From Cystobacter fuscus DSM 2262 (GTDB lineage Bacteria > Myxococcota > Myxococcia > Myxococcales > Myxococcaceae), in NCBI RefSeq assembly GCF_000335475.2, contig NZ_ANAH02000069.1:110219-174218 (forward strand): DNA of 64,000 nucleotides, given 5' to 3'. The notes beneath the pieces were generated by a model. It worked only from the letters and a program-made list of their open reading frames with translations, had not been told where the DNA came from and made no database searches. Each line of letters opens with the position of its first letter. Position 1 is the first letter of the stretch. A program made the translations under genes and the position numbers. Positions 32,590 through 41,214 of this stretch are shown piece after piece.

Positions 32590-34332
32590 TCAGTCCTCGC
32601 GGAAGATGCTCATGTTGACGGGGATGCCCTTGCGCTGCAGGTCATCGTAGAACTTGGGCACGAAGCCGCTCGCCACGTACCGGCCGCGCACCTTGCCCTC
32701 GTCCGTGAAGCCTTCCTGCTTGTAATAGAAGATGTCCTGGAGGGTGACGATGTCCACCTCCATGCCGGCGATCTCCGTGATGAAGCAGATCTTGCGCGTG
32801 CCGTCGGAGAAGCGCGTCTGCTGCACGATGAGGTGCACGGCGCTCGCGATCTGCTCGCGGATGGCCTTCACCGGCAGCTCCATGCCGCTCATGAGCACCA
32901 TCGTCTCCAGCCGGGCGATGGCGTCGCGTGGCGTGTTGGCGTGCAGCGTGGTGAGCGAGCCGTCGTGGCCCGTGTTCATCGCCTGGAGCATGTCCAGCGT
33001 CTCGCCCGCGCGGCACTCGCCCACCACGATGCGGTCGGGCCGCATGCGCAGGCAGTTCTTCACCAGATCGCGGATGGTGATGGCGCCCTTGCCTTCCAGG
33101 TTGGGCGGACGGCTCTCCAGTTGCACCCAGTGATCCTGCGGCAGTTGCAGCTCGGCGGCGTCCTCCACCGTGACGATGCGCTCGTCCTCGGGGATGAAGG
33201 AGCTGATGATGTTGAGCGTCGTCGTCTTGCCCGAGCCCGTGCCACCGGAGATGACGATGTTCTTGCGCGCCTTGACGCACATCTCCAGGAACTCGGCCAT
33301 CTGCGCCGTGACGGTCTTGAACTTGATGAGATCCTGGATCTTCAGCGAGTCCTTCTTGAACTTGCGGATGGTGATGCAGGGGCCCTTGAGCGCCAGCGGC
33401 GGGATGATGGCGTTGACGCGGCTGCCGTCCTTGAGGCGCGCGTCCACCAGGGGGCTGGACTCGTCGATGCGCCGGCCGATGGGCGCCACAATGCGCTCGA
33501 TGACCCCGAGCACCGCCTGGTTCGAGCTGAACGTCTTCTCGCTCAGCACGAGCTTGCCCTTGCGCTCGATGTAGATCTGGTTGGCGTGGTTGACCATGAT
33601 CTCGCTGATCTCATCCGACGCGAGGAACGCCTCGAGGGGCCCCAGGCCCAGCGCCTCGTTGATGACGTCGGTGAGCAGCTCCTCGCGGTCCACCTCGGGC
33701 GGCAGCTCTCCGTCCGCCTCCATCTGATCGATGATGTCGCTGATGGCCTTCTCGGTGCGCCGCCACAGCTCGTCGTCCCCGAGCCGGTCCATGTCCATGC
33801 GGCGCAGGTCGAGGTACTCGATGAGCCGGTCGTGGATCTCCTTCTGCAGCCGGGTGTAGGCCTCCACCCGGGGATCCACCCGCTTCCTGTTCTTGGCGAG
33901 CGCCGAGGCGAGCGAGGCGGGCATGCGCGCGTTGGCTTCCGGCGCGGGAGCTTCCTCCTCGTAGGGCTCCTCCTCCTCGACGGGCTCCTCGTCGTAGTAC
34001 TCCTCCTCGGGAGGCGCCGTGCGCGTCTGGGAGGCCTCCTCCTCGAGCGCCTCCACGTTGAGGATGTAGTCGCCGATGGAGATCTGATCGGTCGGCTTGA
34101 CCACCTGCGGCCCGGCGATCTTCTTGCCGTTCACGAAGGTGCCGTTGGTGGACTTCATGTCCACGACGATGAACTTGCCGTCCTTGGCGATGATCTTCGA
34201 GTGGTACTTGGAGACATTGCCCTTGGCGAGGCGGATGTCGTTGCCATCCAGGCGACCGATGGTGATCTCGTTCTTCTCGAACTCGATCTGCTCGGTGCCG
34301 CCACCCTTCTCCTCGAGCGTAATCAGAAACAT
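32590..34332 (-). CDS. cpaF: CpaF/TadA-type secretion ATPase with N-terminal FHA domain
   Basis: A 580-residue ATPase of the type II/IV secretion superfamily. Residues about 1-90 are an FHA domain (TIGRLDGNDI, SKYHSKII, NGTFVNGKKI). A strongly acidic linker (EEEYYDEEPVEEEEP) leads to the CpaF domain with Walker A GGTGSGKTTT (about 362), GECRAGETLDMLQAMNTGHDG and LHANTPRDA. It would power assembly of a Tad-like pilus or secretion complex, gated by a phosphothreonine partner. The ATG at 34332 is preferred to an in-frame TTG 18 bases upstream. Confidence 0.94.
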   Translation of the reverse strand: MFLITLEEKGGGTEQIEFEKNEITIGRLDGNDIRLAKGNVSKYHSKIIAKDGKFIVVDMKSTNGTFVNGKKIAGPQVVKPTDQISIGDYILNVEALEEEASQTRTAPPEEEYYDEEPVEEEEPYEEEAPAPEANARMPASLASALAKNRKRVDPRVEAYTRLQKEIHDRLIEYLDLRRMDMDRLGDDELWRRTEKAISDIIDQMEADGELPPEVDREELLTDVINEALGLGPLEAFLASDEISEIMVNHANQIYIERKGKLVLSEKTFSSNQAVLGVIERIVAPIGRRIDESSPLVDARLKDGSRVNAIIPPLALKGPCITIRKFKKDSLKIQDLIKFKTVTAQMAEFLEMCVKARKNIVISGGTGSGKTTTLNIISSFIPEDERIVTVEDAAELQLPQDHWVQLESRPPNLEGKGAITIRDLVKNCLRMRPDRIVVGECRAGETLDMLQAMNTGHDGSLTTLHANTPRDAIARLETMVLMSGMELPVKAIREQIASAVHLIVQQTRFSDGTRKICFITEIAGMEVDIVTLQDIFYYKQEGFTDEGKVRGRYVASGFVPKFYDDLQRKGIPVNMSIFRED

Positions 34333-34417
34333 GGGCGCGGATGCTACCAAGCGACCCCGGGCAGCACCAAGGGGACATGACGCGCCACCACGCGCCCGCC
34401 CGCCCCCCTGAACGCGA

Positions 34418-34462
34418 CGAGGCCGGCCTCCCCTCCCTCGCGGAGGATGGAGACCGGCCTCG
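34418..34462 (-). terminator. Hairpin between the secretin and FHA-CpaF genes
   Basis: A nine-base perfect stem CGAGGCCGG/CCGGCCTCG encloses a second CCTCC/GGAGG stem. It lies about 40 bases past the secretin stop and 86 bases before the FHA-CpaF start. No T-run follows on the minus strand, so it may only attenuate transcription or protect the mRNA end. Confidence 0.5.
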
Positions 34463-34501
34463 GGCCGCCCGGACAGCGGGCGGGGAGCCTCGACGGGCAG
34501 C

Positions 34502-35950
34502 TCAGTCGAAGATGTTGAAGGAGACCTCGGAGCGCGCCTGCTTGTAGCGGCTCTTCACGTCCTCGATGAGGGTGTGGATCTTGTCCGAGTCGGGCGTGAC
34601 GATGCGCGGGGTCACGAAGATGACGAGCTCGCGCTTGGTGGAGTCGAACGCGCGGTTCTTGAAGATCTCCCCGATGATGGGGATGTGGCCCAGGCCCGGC
34701 AGCTTGCTGACGGCCTTCTGCTCGTCGTGGCTGAACACGCCGGACAGGACGATCGTCTCGCCGTGGCGCACGGTGACGTTCGTCTTCACCTTGCGGGTGC
34801 GGAAGCCGGGGATGGCCGCCGAGCCACCGATGGAGACGGCCACCGAGGTGTCCAGCTCGCTCGCCTCGGCCTCGATCTCCGTCTGGATGTTGCCGTTGCT
34901 GTCCGCGGTGGGGCGCAGGTTGAGGATGACGCCGTAGGGCTTGTACTCCACGGAGAACTGGTTCTGGGTGATGAGGGGGATGGGCACCTCGCCGCCCGCG
35001 AGGAACTCGGCCTTCTCGCCGCTGGCGCACACCAGCTTGGGCTGGGCCAAGAGCCGGCCGTAGCCGTCATTGCCCTGGAAGCCCACGGCGAACTCCGCGC
35101 CGGCCGCCAGCGACGCCATGCCCGCGCCCGAACCGAAGCTGCCCGGGAAGAGCGACTGGTTGATGGTGGCCGTGGCGGACACGGTGCCGGCGATGTCCGT
35201 GGGGTACTTGATGCCGTAGCGATCGCGCGAGTTGCGGCGGATCTCCACGAACTGCACCTCGGAGATGATCATCTTCTTGATGCCCACCACGAGCAGGTTC
35301 TCCACCTTCTCGCCCAGCGCCTTCACGAGCAGCTCCGCCTTCTGCATCTCCTGCTGGCTCTCCACCGAGCCCTCCAGGAAGATGGTGGAGCCCTGGGGGT
35401 TGACCTGCACGTTGCGCAGGCCCGCCTTCTGGAAGGCGGCGGTGAGGTTCTGCGCCACGAGCTTCTTGGCGTTGGGCGCCACCTTCACGAAGCTCTTCAC
35501 GTTCGGGTAGAGCGCCGCCACCTCCTCGATGCGCGCGGCGTCCGCGGACGTGTACGCCTGGCCGTCCAGGAAGATGCGATCCCCCACGATGCGGATGCTG
35601 ACGCCCTCGATCTCCCCGAGCAGCTTCTTGATGTCGGAGCTGACCTCGTTGGGGTCCTGCTTGCGCACCGCGATGTTGTAGGTGACGCGCTGGCCGTTGC
35701 CCTTCCACACCAGCAGCGTCGTCTTGCCCTCGCCCTGTCCGAGCACGAGCACCTGGCCGGGACCGAGCGCCTTCACCTCGGCGACGCCCGGGTCTCCGAT
35801 GGAGATGCGCGTCATGCCGGGGATGGAGAGCACCTTCTGGGCGCCGATGCCCAGGTTGATGAGCGAGCTGTCCTGGGCCTGCGCGCTCGCGGCGAGCAAC
35901 ACGGTCAACAGGACGCCGATCGCGGCGGCCTGGGTGAAGCGTCCAAGCAT
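34502..35950 (-). CDS. cpaC: CpaC/RcpA-type outer-membrane secretin
   Basis: A 482-residue outer-membrane pore of the Tad/type II secretion class. A signal peptide ends at AQAQ near residue 26. An N-terminal pilus-assembly domain (INLGIGAQKVLSI, ISIGDPGVAEV) and a BON-like domain (QVNPQGSTIFLEGSVES) are followed by the secretin core with AQPKLVCASGEKAEFLAGGEVP, GVILNLRPT and the signature LPGLGHIPIIGEIFKN. The ATG at 35950 has GAAGGA about ten bases upstream; a longer reading would include unrelated Gly/Arg-rich residues. It sits between the prepilin peptidase and the ATPase. Confidence 0.94.
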   Translation of the reverse strand: MLGRFTQAAAIGVLLTVLLAASAQAQDSSLINLGIGAQKVLSIPGMTRISIGDPGVAEVKALGPGQVLVLGQGEGKTTLLVWKGNGQRVTYNIAVRKQDPNEVSSDIKKLLGEIEGVSIRIVGDRIFLDGQAYTSADAARIEEVAALYPNVKSFVKVAPNAKKLVAQNLTAAFQKAGLRNVQVNPQGSTIFLEGSVESQQEMQKAELLVKALGEKVENLLVVGIKKMIISEVQFVEIRRNSRDRYGIKYPTDIAGTVSATATINQSLFPGSFGSGAGMASLAAGAEFAVGFQGNDGYGRLLAQPKLVCASGEKAEFLAGGEVPIPLITQNQFSVEYKPYGVILNLRPTADSNGNIQTEIEAEASELDTSVAVSIGGSAAIPGFRTRKVKTNVTVRHGETIVLSGVFSHDEQKAVSKLPGLGHIPIIGEIFKNRAFDSTKRELVIFVTPRIVTPDSDKIHTLIEDVKSRYKQARSEVSFNIFD

Positions 35951-35979
35951 CGTGAGAGTTCCTTCGCGTCGCATCCGAG

Positions 35980-36516
35980 CTACCCCAATCTGTCGTGCTG
36001 CCACCACATGGCCCAGAAAGTCCCCAGCGCGATCGCCACGCCATACGGGATATGGCGTCGCGGCGCGTCCACCGCGCCCTCTTTCATCCAGCGCACCCGC
36101 ACGGCCCAACGCCGCACCAGGTCGCCCAACGTCTCCCAGACGGCGCCGTGCCACAGCAGCGTCACCACCGCCTGCAAGGCTCCCACCAGGGAGATGAAGG
36201 CCGCCGCGGCCATCACCGCGGGAAAGCCCAACACCGCGCCCACGCCCGCCATCAACTTCACGTCCCCCCACCCCATGCGCCCGCGCACCGCCGCCGGCAC
36301 CAACACCAGCGCCAGTCCCGCCCCGGATACCACCCCACTCACCAGCCCCGTCTCCAGCCCTCCCACTCCCTCGCTCGCCAGGCGCACGCCCAGGGCCACC
36401 ACCATCAGGGGATAGGTGACGACGTCGAGGATCCGGCGGCGGAGCACGTCCGTCACCACGGAGATCACCAGCGCCATGCCCAGGACGATCCACAGCGCGA
36501 TGTGAGAAGGCGTCAT
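35980..36516 (-). CDS. cpaA: A24 prepilin peptidase (CpaA/TadV type)
   Basis: A 178-residue aspartic peptidase in the inner membrane that cleaves class III (Flp-like) prepilin leaders. It has about six membrane helices, the first catalytic Asp in VVTDVLRRRILD (about 22) and the second in the GWGDVKLMAG motif. It lacks the N-terminal cysteine/methylase part of PilD, as usual for CpaA. The ATG at 36516 starts directly at the first helix; a TTG start 45 bases upstream would add a Gly/Pro-rich extension. No Flp prepilin gene is seen nearby. Confidence 0.88.
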   Translation of the reverse strand: MTPSHIALWIVLGMALVISVVTDVLRRRILDVVTYPLMVVALGVRLASEGVGGLETGLVSGVVSGAGLALVLVPAAVRGRMGWGDVKLMAGVGAVLGFPAVMAAAAFISLVGALQAVVTLLWHGAVWETLGDLVRRWAVRVRWMKEGAVDAPRRHIPYGVAIALGTFWAMWWQHDRLG

Positions 36517-36659
36517 CGAAGGCGGGCCGCCTCCCCCGGGGGGATGGGAGGAGACGGCCAACTAAACCAGGGAGGACCGGCATCCGTCAATCAGGCAACG
36601 GCCCAACTTCCTGAAAAGACAGCGCTCCCGGTGATTCTCCGGGCCTGCTTCCAGTGCGG

Positions 36660-37559
36660 CTATTGGTAGGTGAGCCGGACGCGCTCGCTGCAGATGAAGT
36701 ACTCGTCGCCGTCCTCGACCTTGCGGCGCTTGATGCGCTGCTTGTTGAACCAGGTGCCGTTGGACGAGCCCAGGTCCTCGATGAAGAAGTCGTCGCCCTC
36801 GCGGACGATGACGGCGTGCTCGCGCGACACCTTGCCGGAGTTGATGACCAGGTCGCAGTGCTTGCCGCGGCCGATCACGAAGCGCTCCTTGGTGATGCTC
36901 TGCGGCTCGGCGTTGTCCATGGACAGCAAGAGCCCGCCCACCGCCTGGTCCATGGGCTCGTCCTCGGGCGGCGCCTCGTCCTCGGGCAGCGGCTCGTCCT
37001 CGGGCAGCGGCTCGTCCTCGGGCAGGCCCAGATCCGAGTCGTGCTCGTCGGCCAGGGGCTCCTCGTCGAGCTCCTCGCGCGGCTCGTTGCTCTTGCCCTT
37101 GATGAGGCGCTCGAGCTCGGCGGCGGTCTCCAGCACGCGCTCGGCCACCTCGCGGCGGGCCGGATCATTGTCGAGGGTATTCGCCGAGGAGCGCTCCTCG
37201 AGCCGAGGGGCGGCCCGCTGCGGGGCGGGCGCCGGCAACGGCGTGTCCTCGCGGGGCGGAGGCGTCTTGGCGCCGCCTCCGCTCACCGGCTGCAACACGG
37301 GCGGAGCGGACCGGGCCGGGGCCGGGGCGGAGGGCCGCGCGGCGGCCGTGGCCGGGGCGGCGGAGGGAGCCTCGACGGGCGCCTCGGAGCGGCTCGGGCG
37401 CACCTCGAGGAAACCATTGAGACGCGCGAACATGAACAACGCTTGATTGATGAGCGCGTCGCGGTCCGAGCCCATCTGCTGGGCCATGTCTTCGTAGGTC
37501 TCCCACAGGTGGTCGGCGATGCCGACCTTGCGGGCAGGACGGGAATTCTGGTCAATCAT
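36660..37559 (-). CDS. FHA-domain protein with possible ribbon-helix-helix N-terminus
   Basis: A 299-residue soluble protein. Residues about 10-50 (ADHLWETYEDMAQQMG, DALINQALFMFARLNG) resemble a CopG-type ribbon-helix-helix dimer and DNA-binding unit. A long Pro/Ala-rich linker follows, then an acidic tandem repeat (PEDEPL) at about 180-202. A C-terminal FHA domain spans about 215-295 with VIGRGKHCD, SREHAVI and SNGTWFNKQRI. It is the first gene of the FHA/prepilin peptidase/secretin/CpaF run, so it could be the phospho-dependent regulator of that system. The RHH call is tentative. Confidence 0.8.
   Translation of the reverse strand: MIDQNSRPARKVGIADHLWETYEDMAQQMGSDRDALINQALFMFARLNGFLEVRPSRSEAPVEAPSAAPATAAARPSAPAPARSAPPVLQPVSGGGAKTPPPREDTPLPAPAPQRAAPRLEERSSANTLDNDPARREVAERVLETAAELERLIKGKSNEPREELDEEPLADEHDSDLGLPEDEPLPEDEPLPEDEAPPEDEPMDQAVGGLLLSMDNAEPQSITKERFVIGRGKHCDLVINSGKVSREHAVIVREGDDFFIEDLGSSNGTWFNKQRIKRRKVEDGDEYFICSERVRLTYQ
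36955..37026. repeat. 18-base tandem repeat, four copies, inside the FHA gene
   Basis: Units begin at 36955, 36973, 36991 and 37009, differing by one or two bases. On the coding strand each encodes six residues of the acidic linker (PEDEPL or PEDEAP). Copy number may vary between strains because the units are nearly identical. Confidence 0.85.
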
Positions 37560-37619
37560 CGGTTTGACTCACTCATCCAGGAGCGCCGGACGATAACAGA
37601 GCGCTCCCGGGACGCGAAA

Positions 37620-39647
37620 TCAACGGAAGGTCGCCAAGGCCAGGGCGTTCGCCGCTCCGGCGACGACGGTGGACAGGTTCATCTGCAGGATGGCGTTGGC
37701 GGAGGGATAGACGATGTAGGCGAAGTCCGTGTTCCCCACCCTCGCCCGCACCACGGGTCCGGGCAGTCGGAAGAAGCGGAGCGCATCGTAGTTCACGAGG
37801 TCCACCGTGAGGAGGTACGGGAAGAAATGGGACGCGGTGGTCACCACGAAGCGCTGGTCCCGGCCCACGGGGCTCTGGCGCAGGTCGCGCGTGACCGTCA
37901 GGGACACGGCGGTGCCGGTGGCCTGCCCCGCGTAGCCCGGGGGGTGGAAGAAGAAGGTGTCGGCGCGGGAGTAGGTACTGCCCGTGCCCATGCGCTGGAG
38001 GTAGTTGCCCGCGGCATCGGTGAGCACGAGCGAGCGCTCGCCCCCGGCGCGGACCGCGAAGCGCGGGTAGTCCGCGCAGGCCGCCGGCAGGGCGCCCGCG
38101 GGTACCAGCAGCGCCGTGGGGGCCGCGGGCGCGCGTTGCACCTCCCCTACGAGCACGGACTCGGCACAGGCCGGCAGGGACGTGTCCTCGGGAAGCAGCA
38201 CGATCAGATCTCCCGGCCGCACGCTCGGCCGCGCGACCCCGTCCTCCAGGGCATCGACGATGGGGACCGTGAAGGTGGGAGTGGCCGGATCGCGCTCCAG
38301 CCGGGAGGCGTTGGGCAGCACGCCCTCTGAGGTGAGCACGTACGCCTCGTCGCGGGTGACGCCGAACGTGCCCGAGAAGGCGATGTCCGCCCGGCGGTCG
38401 GGGGTGGAGGGATCCACGTTGTTGCCCACGACATCCAGCAGGGAGACGGCGGCGGTGGCCGTGTTCGGCGTCTCCGTGGCCAGCCAGGCCGCGCCCACGT
38501 TGAGGTGGACGAGGTTCAGGGCATCGAAGAAGAGGATGCCGCCCGTGGACAGCGGCACGATGCCCAGCAGCGGAACCGTGGCCTCGCGCTTCTCGCCGCC
38601 CTGCACGCTCAGCAGGGTGTTCGTGGACAGCGACAGGCCCATGGACAGCCCCGGGCCCGAGTTGATGGGCAGCATGGGGTAGCCGGTGAAGTCCTTGGCC
38701 AGTGTGCCCGTGGTGGAGTCCACCGCCAGGATGCCCGACGGGCACGTGGCGGCCGGAGCGGGGGCGGCGGGCTGGGTGCAGTTGGAGGGATCCAACACGC
38801 CGAAGATGCGCGCGCCCGCGGCCCGACGCTCCGGTTGCGCGTCCTCTCCGGGCACCCGGCTGTGGGTGACGAGCTGGAGCACCTGAGCGCCGCCGAAGTC
38901 GAGCGTCGTGCGCCGGACCTTCGTGTTCACCTCCAGGATGAAGCTCGTTCCCGGGTGGCCGAACTGGCCCCGGTGCGTGGACACCGCGATCAGGTTGGGA
39001 TCGGGCAGCACGAGCAGGGAATTCACCGACTCGTCGGCGGCCAGCTCCAGGATCAGCTCCGCGGTGAGGGGCGCCGGGGGAGAGGCCAGTGCCTGGGGGT
39101 CCGTCGAGAGCGGGGCGCGCCACAGCCGCGCCCCAGCGGGCTCCTGGGTGGCGAAGTAGAGCGTGCTCGAGCCGCCCTCCTGCTCGGTGGCGAGCGACGC
39201 GAAGGCCGTCACGGGCCCCGAGGACACGCCCGTCATCAGCCGCGTGTCGAGCCGGGCCACCTCGCGCAGCTTGTCGACGGCGGAGTCCACGACGGAGATG
39301 ACGGACGAGCCACCGCTGCGCGCGTACACATAGGTGCCGGTGCGCTCATTGCCCTCGGCGTCGTAGCGCACGTCGCGCGCGAGCGCCTGGGGCCGGGGCA
39401 GCACCGGAATGGCGAGCGGCTCCAGCGGATTGGGGGCACGCACGTAACCCCGCTTCGTCACGTCCTCCGTCAACTGGAGCACGCGCAACTCGTTGCGGTC
39501 CGTCGACGTGACGAACACCAGATCATTGACCAGGGCCAGGTCGTACGTCCCCTGGAGACCCGCGGGCAGGGCCACCGGATCCTGCTGCGTGCACGCGCAC
39601 AGCAGCGCTCCCAGGCCCAGCACCAGAGACACCATGAAGCGCTTCAC
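37620..39647 (-). CDS. Surface lipoprotein, large beta-propeller-like, unknown function
   Basis: A 675-residue predicted lipoprotein. A signal peptide (VKRFMVSLVLGLGALLCAC) has its lipobox Cys at about 17-19. The rest is rich in short beta-strand repeats with Val/Leu, Gly and Asp, such as LALVNDLVFVTSTDRNELRV and VYARSGGSSVISVVDSA, resembling YVTN/WD-type propellers. No enzyme motif is seen. It starts at a GTG that overlaps the upstream lipoprotein stop as GTGA, so the two are translated together and probably work together at the outer membrane. Confidence 0.75.
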   Translation of the reverse strand: MKRFMVSLVLGLGALLCACTQQDPVALPAGLQGTYDLALVNDLVFVTSTDRNELRVLQLTEDVTKRGYVRAPNPLEPLAIPVLPRPQALARDVRYDAEGNERTGTYVYARSGGSSVISVVDSAVDKLREVARLDTRLMTGVSSGPVTAFASLATEQEGGSSTLYFATQEPAGARLWRAPLSTDPQALASPPAPLTAELILELAADESVNSLLVLPDPNLIAVSTHRGQFGHPGTSFILEVNTKVRRTTLDFGGAQVLQLVTHSRVPGEDAQPERRAAGARIFGVLDPSNCTQPAAPAPAATCPSGILAVDSTTGTLAKDFTGYPMLPINSGPGLSMGLSLSTNTLLSVQGGEKREATVPLLGIVPLSTGGILFFDALNLVHLNVGAAWLATETPNTATAAVSLLDVVGNNVDPSTPDRRADIAFSGTFGVTRDEAYVLTSEGVLPNASRLERDPATPTFTVPIVDALEDGVARPSVRPGDLIVLLPEDTSLPACAESVLVGEVQRAPAAPTALLVPAGALPAACADYPRFAVRAGGERSLVLTDAAGNYLQRMGTGSTYSRADTFFFHPPGYAGQATGTAVSLTVTRDLRQSPVGRDQRFVVTTASHFFPYLLTVDLVNYDALRFFRLPGPVVRARVGNTDFAYIVYPSANAILQMNLSTVVAGAANALALATFR

Positions 39648-41068
39648 TGCTGCACCTCCGTGCACGTCGCGGATTGCCCCACGTCCTGACGGGCGCCGAG
39701 GTAGGCCACGAGCCGGGCGTCCTGGGGACTGTCGAGGTTGGGGATGTCGATCACCGAGATGCGTCCATCTCCGAAGTTGCTGGCGAAGATACGCGCCGAG
39801 TTGCCCTCCCGCTGCACGTCGAGGCCGAAGGGCCGGGGCGACTCGACGCCGCGGATCTGTCCCACCGACACCTGGGCCACGACCTGCCCCACGTCCGGGT
39901 CATAGACGGCCACCACGCCCGCGTCACTGCAGGAGATGAGCACCAGCTCCGCCCGCCCCGCCCCTCGGGGCACCAGCGTCACTTCCGTGGGGCCGAGCGG
40001 CAGTGGCACCGAGCCCACCACGGACATGCGGGGCGAATCCCCTTCACTGCCCTCCACGTTCACGATCAGCAGCGAGTCCGGCCCGCGCACGGCCATGTAG
40101 AGCCGGCGACTGGCCGCTCCCGACACCGCGGGCCTCGCCGTCAGCGCGAGCCCCCGGGATTCGCTCGCCGCGAAGCTCAAATCCAACCCGGGGTCGAGCA
40201 GCCGCCCGGGATTGTTCTTGTCCAGCACGCGCAGCAGGAACCTCCGGGCCGACGAGGAACTCGACGCGTACCTGTCGAACCGGCCGGAGACGAACACATA
40301 GCGCTCGTCGACGACCACCGAGTTGCTGCTGCCCTGGGGGAGATCCGGAATGGACAGCGAGAAGAAGTCCGACGTGGTCACCCGGGGCTCGTCGCCCGGC
40401 AGGCGCACCACGTAGGACTGGAAGGCGTTGCTCAAGCCCGACGGGGCCGACCCGGCCGGAGAATCCGCCGCGCTCAGGTGTGTCACCCACACGTCGCCCC
40501 CGGCCCCCACCCCCACGCCGAAGGGCGCGGGCGCGCGGGGCAGATCATCCGTCTGGCCCGCGACCTGGGTGAGCGACAGCGCGCCCTCGATGCAGTTGTT
40601 GCCCGGGGTGCCCACGCAGGACAGCCGCGTTGGCTCCGGCACGTCGATGTAGTGGATGAAGTCGCCGTCGGCGCGCGCGGTCACGAAGAGGCGGGGCGCC
40701 GCGTCCGCGCGCTCCCAGTAGGCGAGCTGCCCGGCGTAGCTCTGGATGAAGACCCGGGATTCAGGCGGCACGTTGAGCTGCTCGAACGTCACCACGGGGG
40801 CGGCGGGATTGGCGCCCGACTCGCTCAGCAGCGGCAGCCGGTTGCCCTCCGTGCCCACGCGATCCAGATCGACCGCCATGACGGTGCCCTGATCGAAGCA
40901 CCGGTCGAAGTTGGCGCTCGACACGTAGAGGATGCCCCGCGTGGAACCGGCCACGGAGCGGTAGTGGATGCCGCTCGGGTAGACGAAGCGATCCGTGGGC
41001 GGGGGTCGCGGCTCGGCTTCGGAGCACGCGACGAGGAAGAGCGCGAGGCTGGGGAGGAGGATGCGCAT
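39644..41068 (-). CDS. YVTN/beta-propeller-like lipoprotein, unknown function
   Basis: A 474-residue predicted lipoprotein with the signal MRILLPSLALFLVAC ending in lipobox Cys15. Repeated blades include RGILYVSSANFDRCFD, VDERYVFVSGRFDRY, RRLYMAVRGPDSLLIVNVEG and a C-terminal GDGRISVIDIPNLDSP, the latter typical of YVTN propellers. Five to six cysteines may form disulfides. There is no clear ribosome site before the ATG, and the predicted promoter gives a leader of only about ten bases. It is coupled to the following lipoprotein gene by a GTGA overlap. Confidence 0.78.
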   Translation of the reverse strand: MRILLPSLALFLVACSEAEPRPPPTDRFVYPSGIHYRSVAGSTRGILYVSSANFDRCFDQGTVMAVDLDRVGTEGNRLPLLSESGANPAAPVVTFEQLNVPPESRVFIQSYAGQLAYWERADAAPRLFVTARADGDFIHYIDVPEPTRLSCVGTPGNNCIEGALSLTQVAGQTDDLPRAPAPFGVGVGAGGDVWVTHLSAADSPAGSAPSGLSNAFQSYVVRLPGDEPRVTTSDFFSLSIPDLPQGSSNSVVVDERYVFVSGRFDRYASSSSSARRFLLRVLDKNNPGRLLDPGLDLSFAASESRGLALTARPAVSGAASRRLYMAVRGPDSLLIVNVEGSEGDSPRMSVVGSVPLPLGPTEVTLVPRGAGRAELVLISCSDAGVVAVYDPDVGQVVAQVSVGQIRGVESPRPFGLDVQREGNSARIFASNFGDGRISVIDIPNLDSPQDARLVAYLGARQDVGQSATCTEVQQ

Positions 41069-41084
41069 GTCGGAAGGGGGGCGG

Positions 41085-41113
41085 AGTGTAGGAACCCCCC
41101 TCCCTTCGAGCAA
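41085..41113 (-). promoter_or_regulatory. Predicted promoter of the lipoprotein pair
   Basis: On the minus strand TTGCTC (41108-41113) and TACACT (41085-41090) lie 17 bases apart. Transcription would begin near 41078, about ten bases before the ATG at 41068, giving a nearly leaderless mRNA. This fits the absence of a purine-rich ribosome site there. Confidence 0.5.
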
Positions 41114-41136
41114 CTACAAAGGGGCCGGCCTATTCC

Positions 41137-41170
41137 GACCCCTCGGGGCGGCTGGGCCCCGAGTGGGGTC
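41137..41170 (-). terminator. Strong hairpin after glyS
   Basis: A 34-base inverted repeat with stems GACCCC/GGGGTC and CGGGGC/GCCCCG lies 45 bases past the glyS stop. It is followed on the minus strand by GGAATAGG and later CTTTGTAG, not a full T-tract. It probably separates the glyQS run from the lipoprotein pair. Confidence 0.6.
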
Positions 41171-41214
41171 GGAGCGGGCTCGGAGTGGGCCCCTCCTCCC
41201 CTGCCCGGCGGCCG

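Noticed and set aside
36955..37026. Possible intergenic minisatellite
   Set aside because: The 18-base units are in frame within the FHA gene and code an acidic linker.
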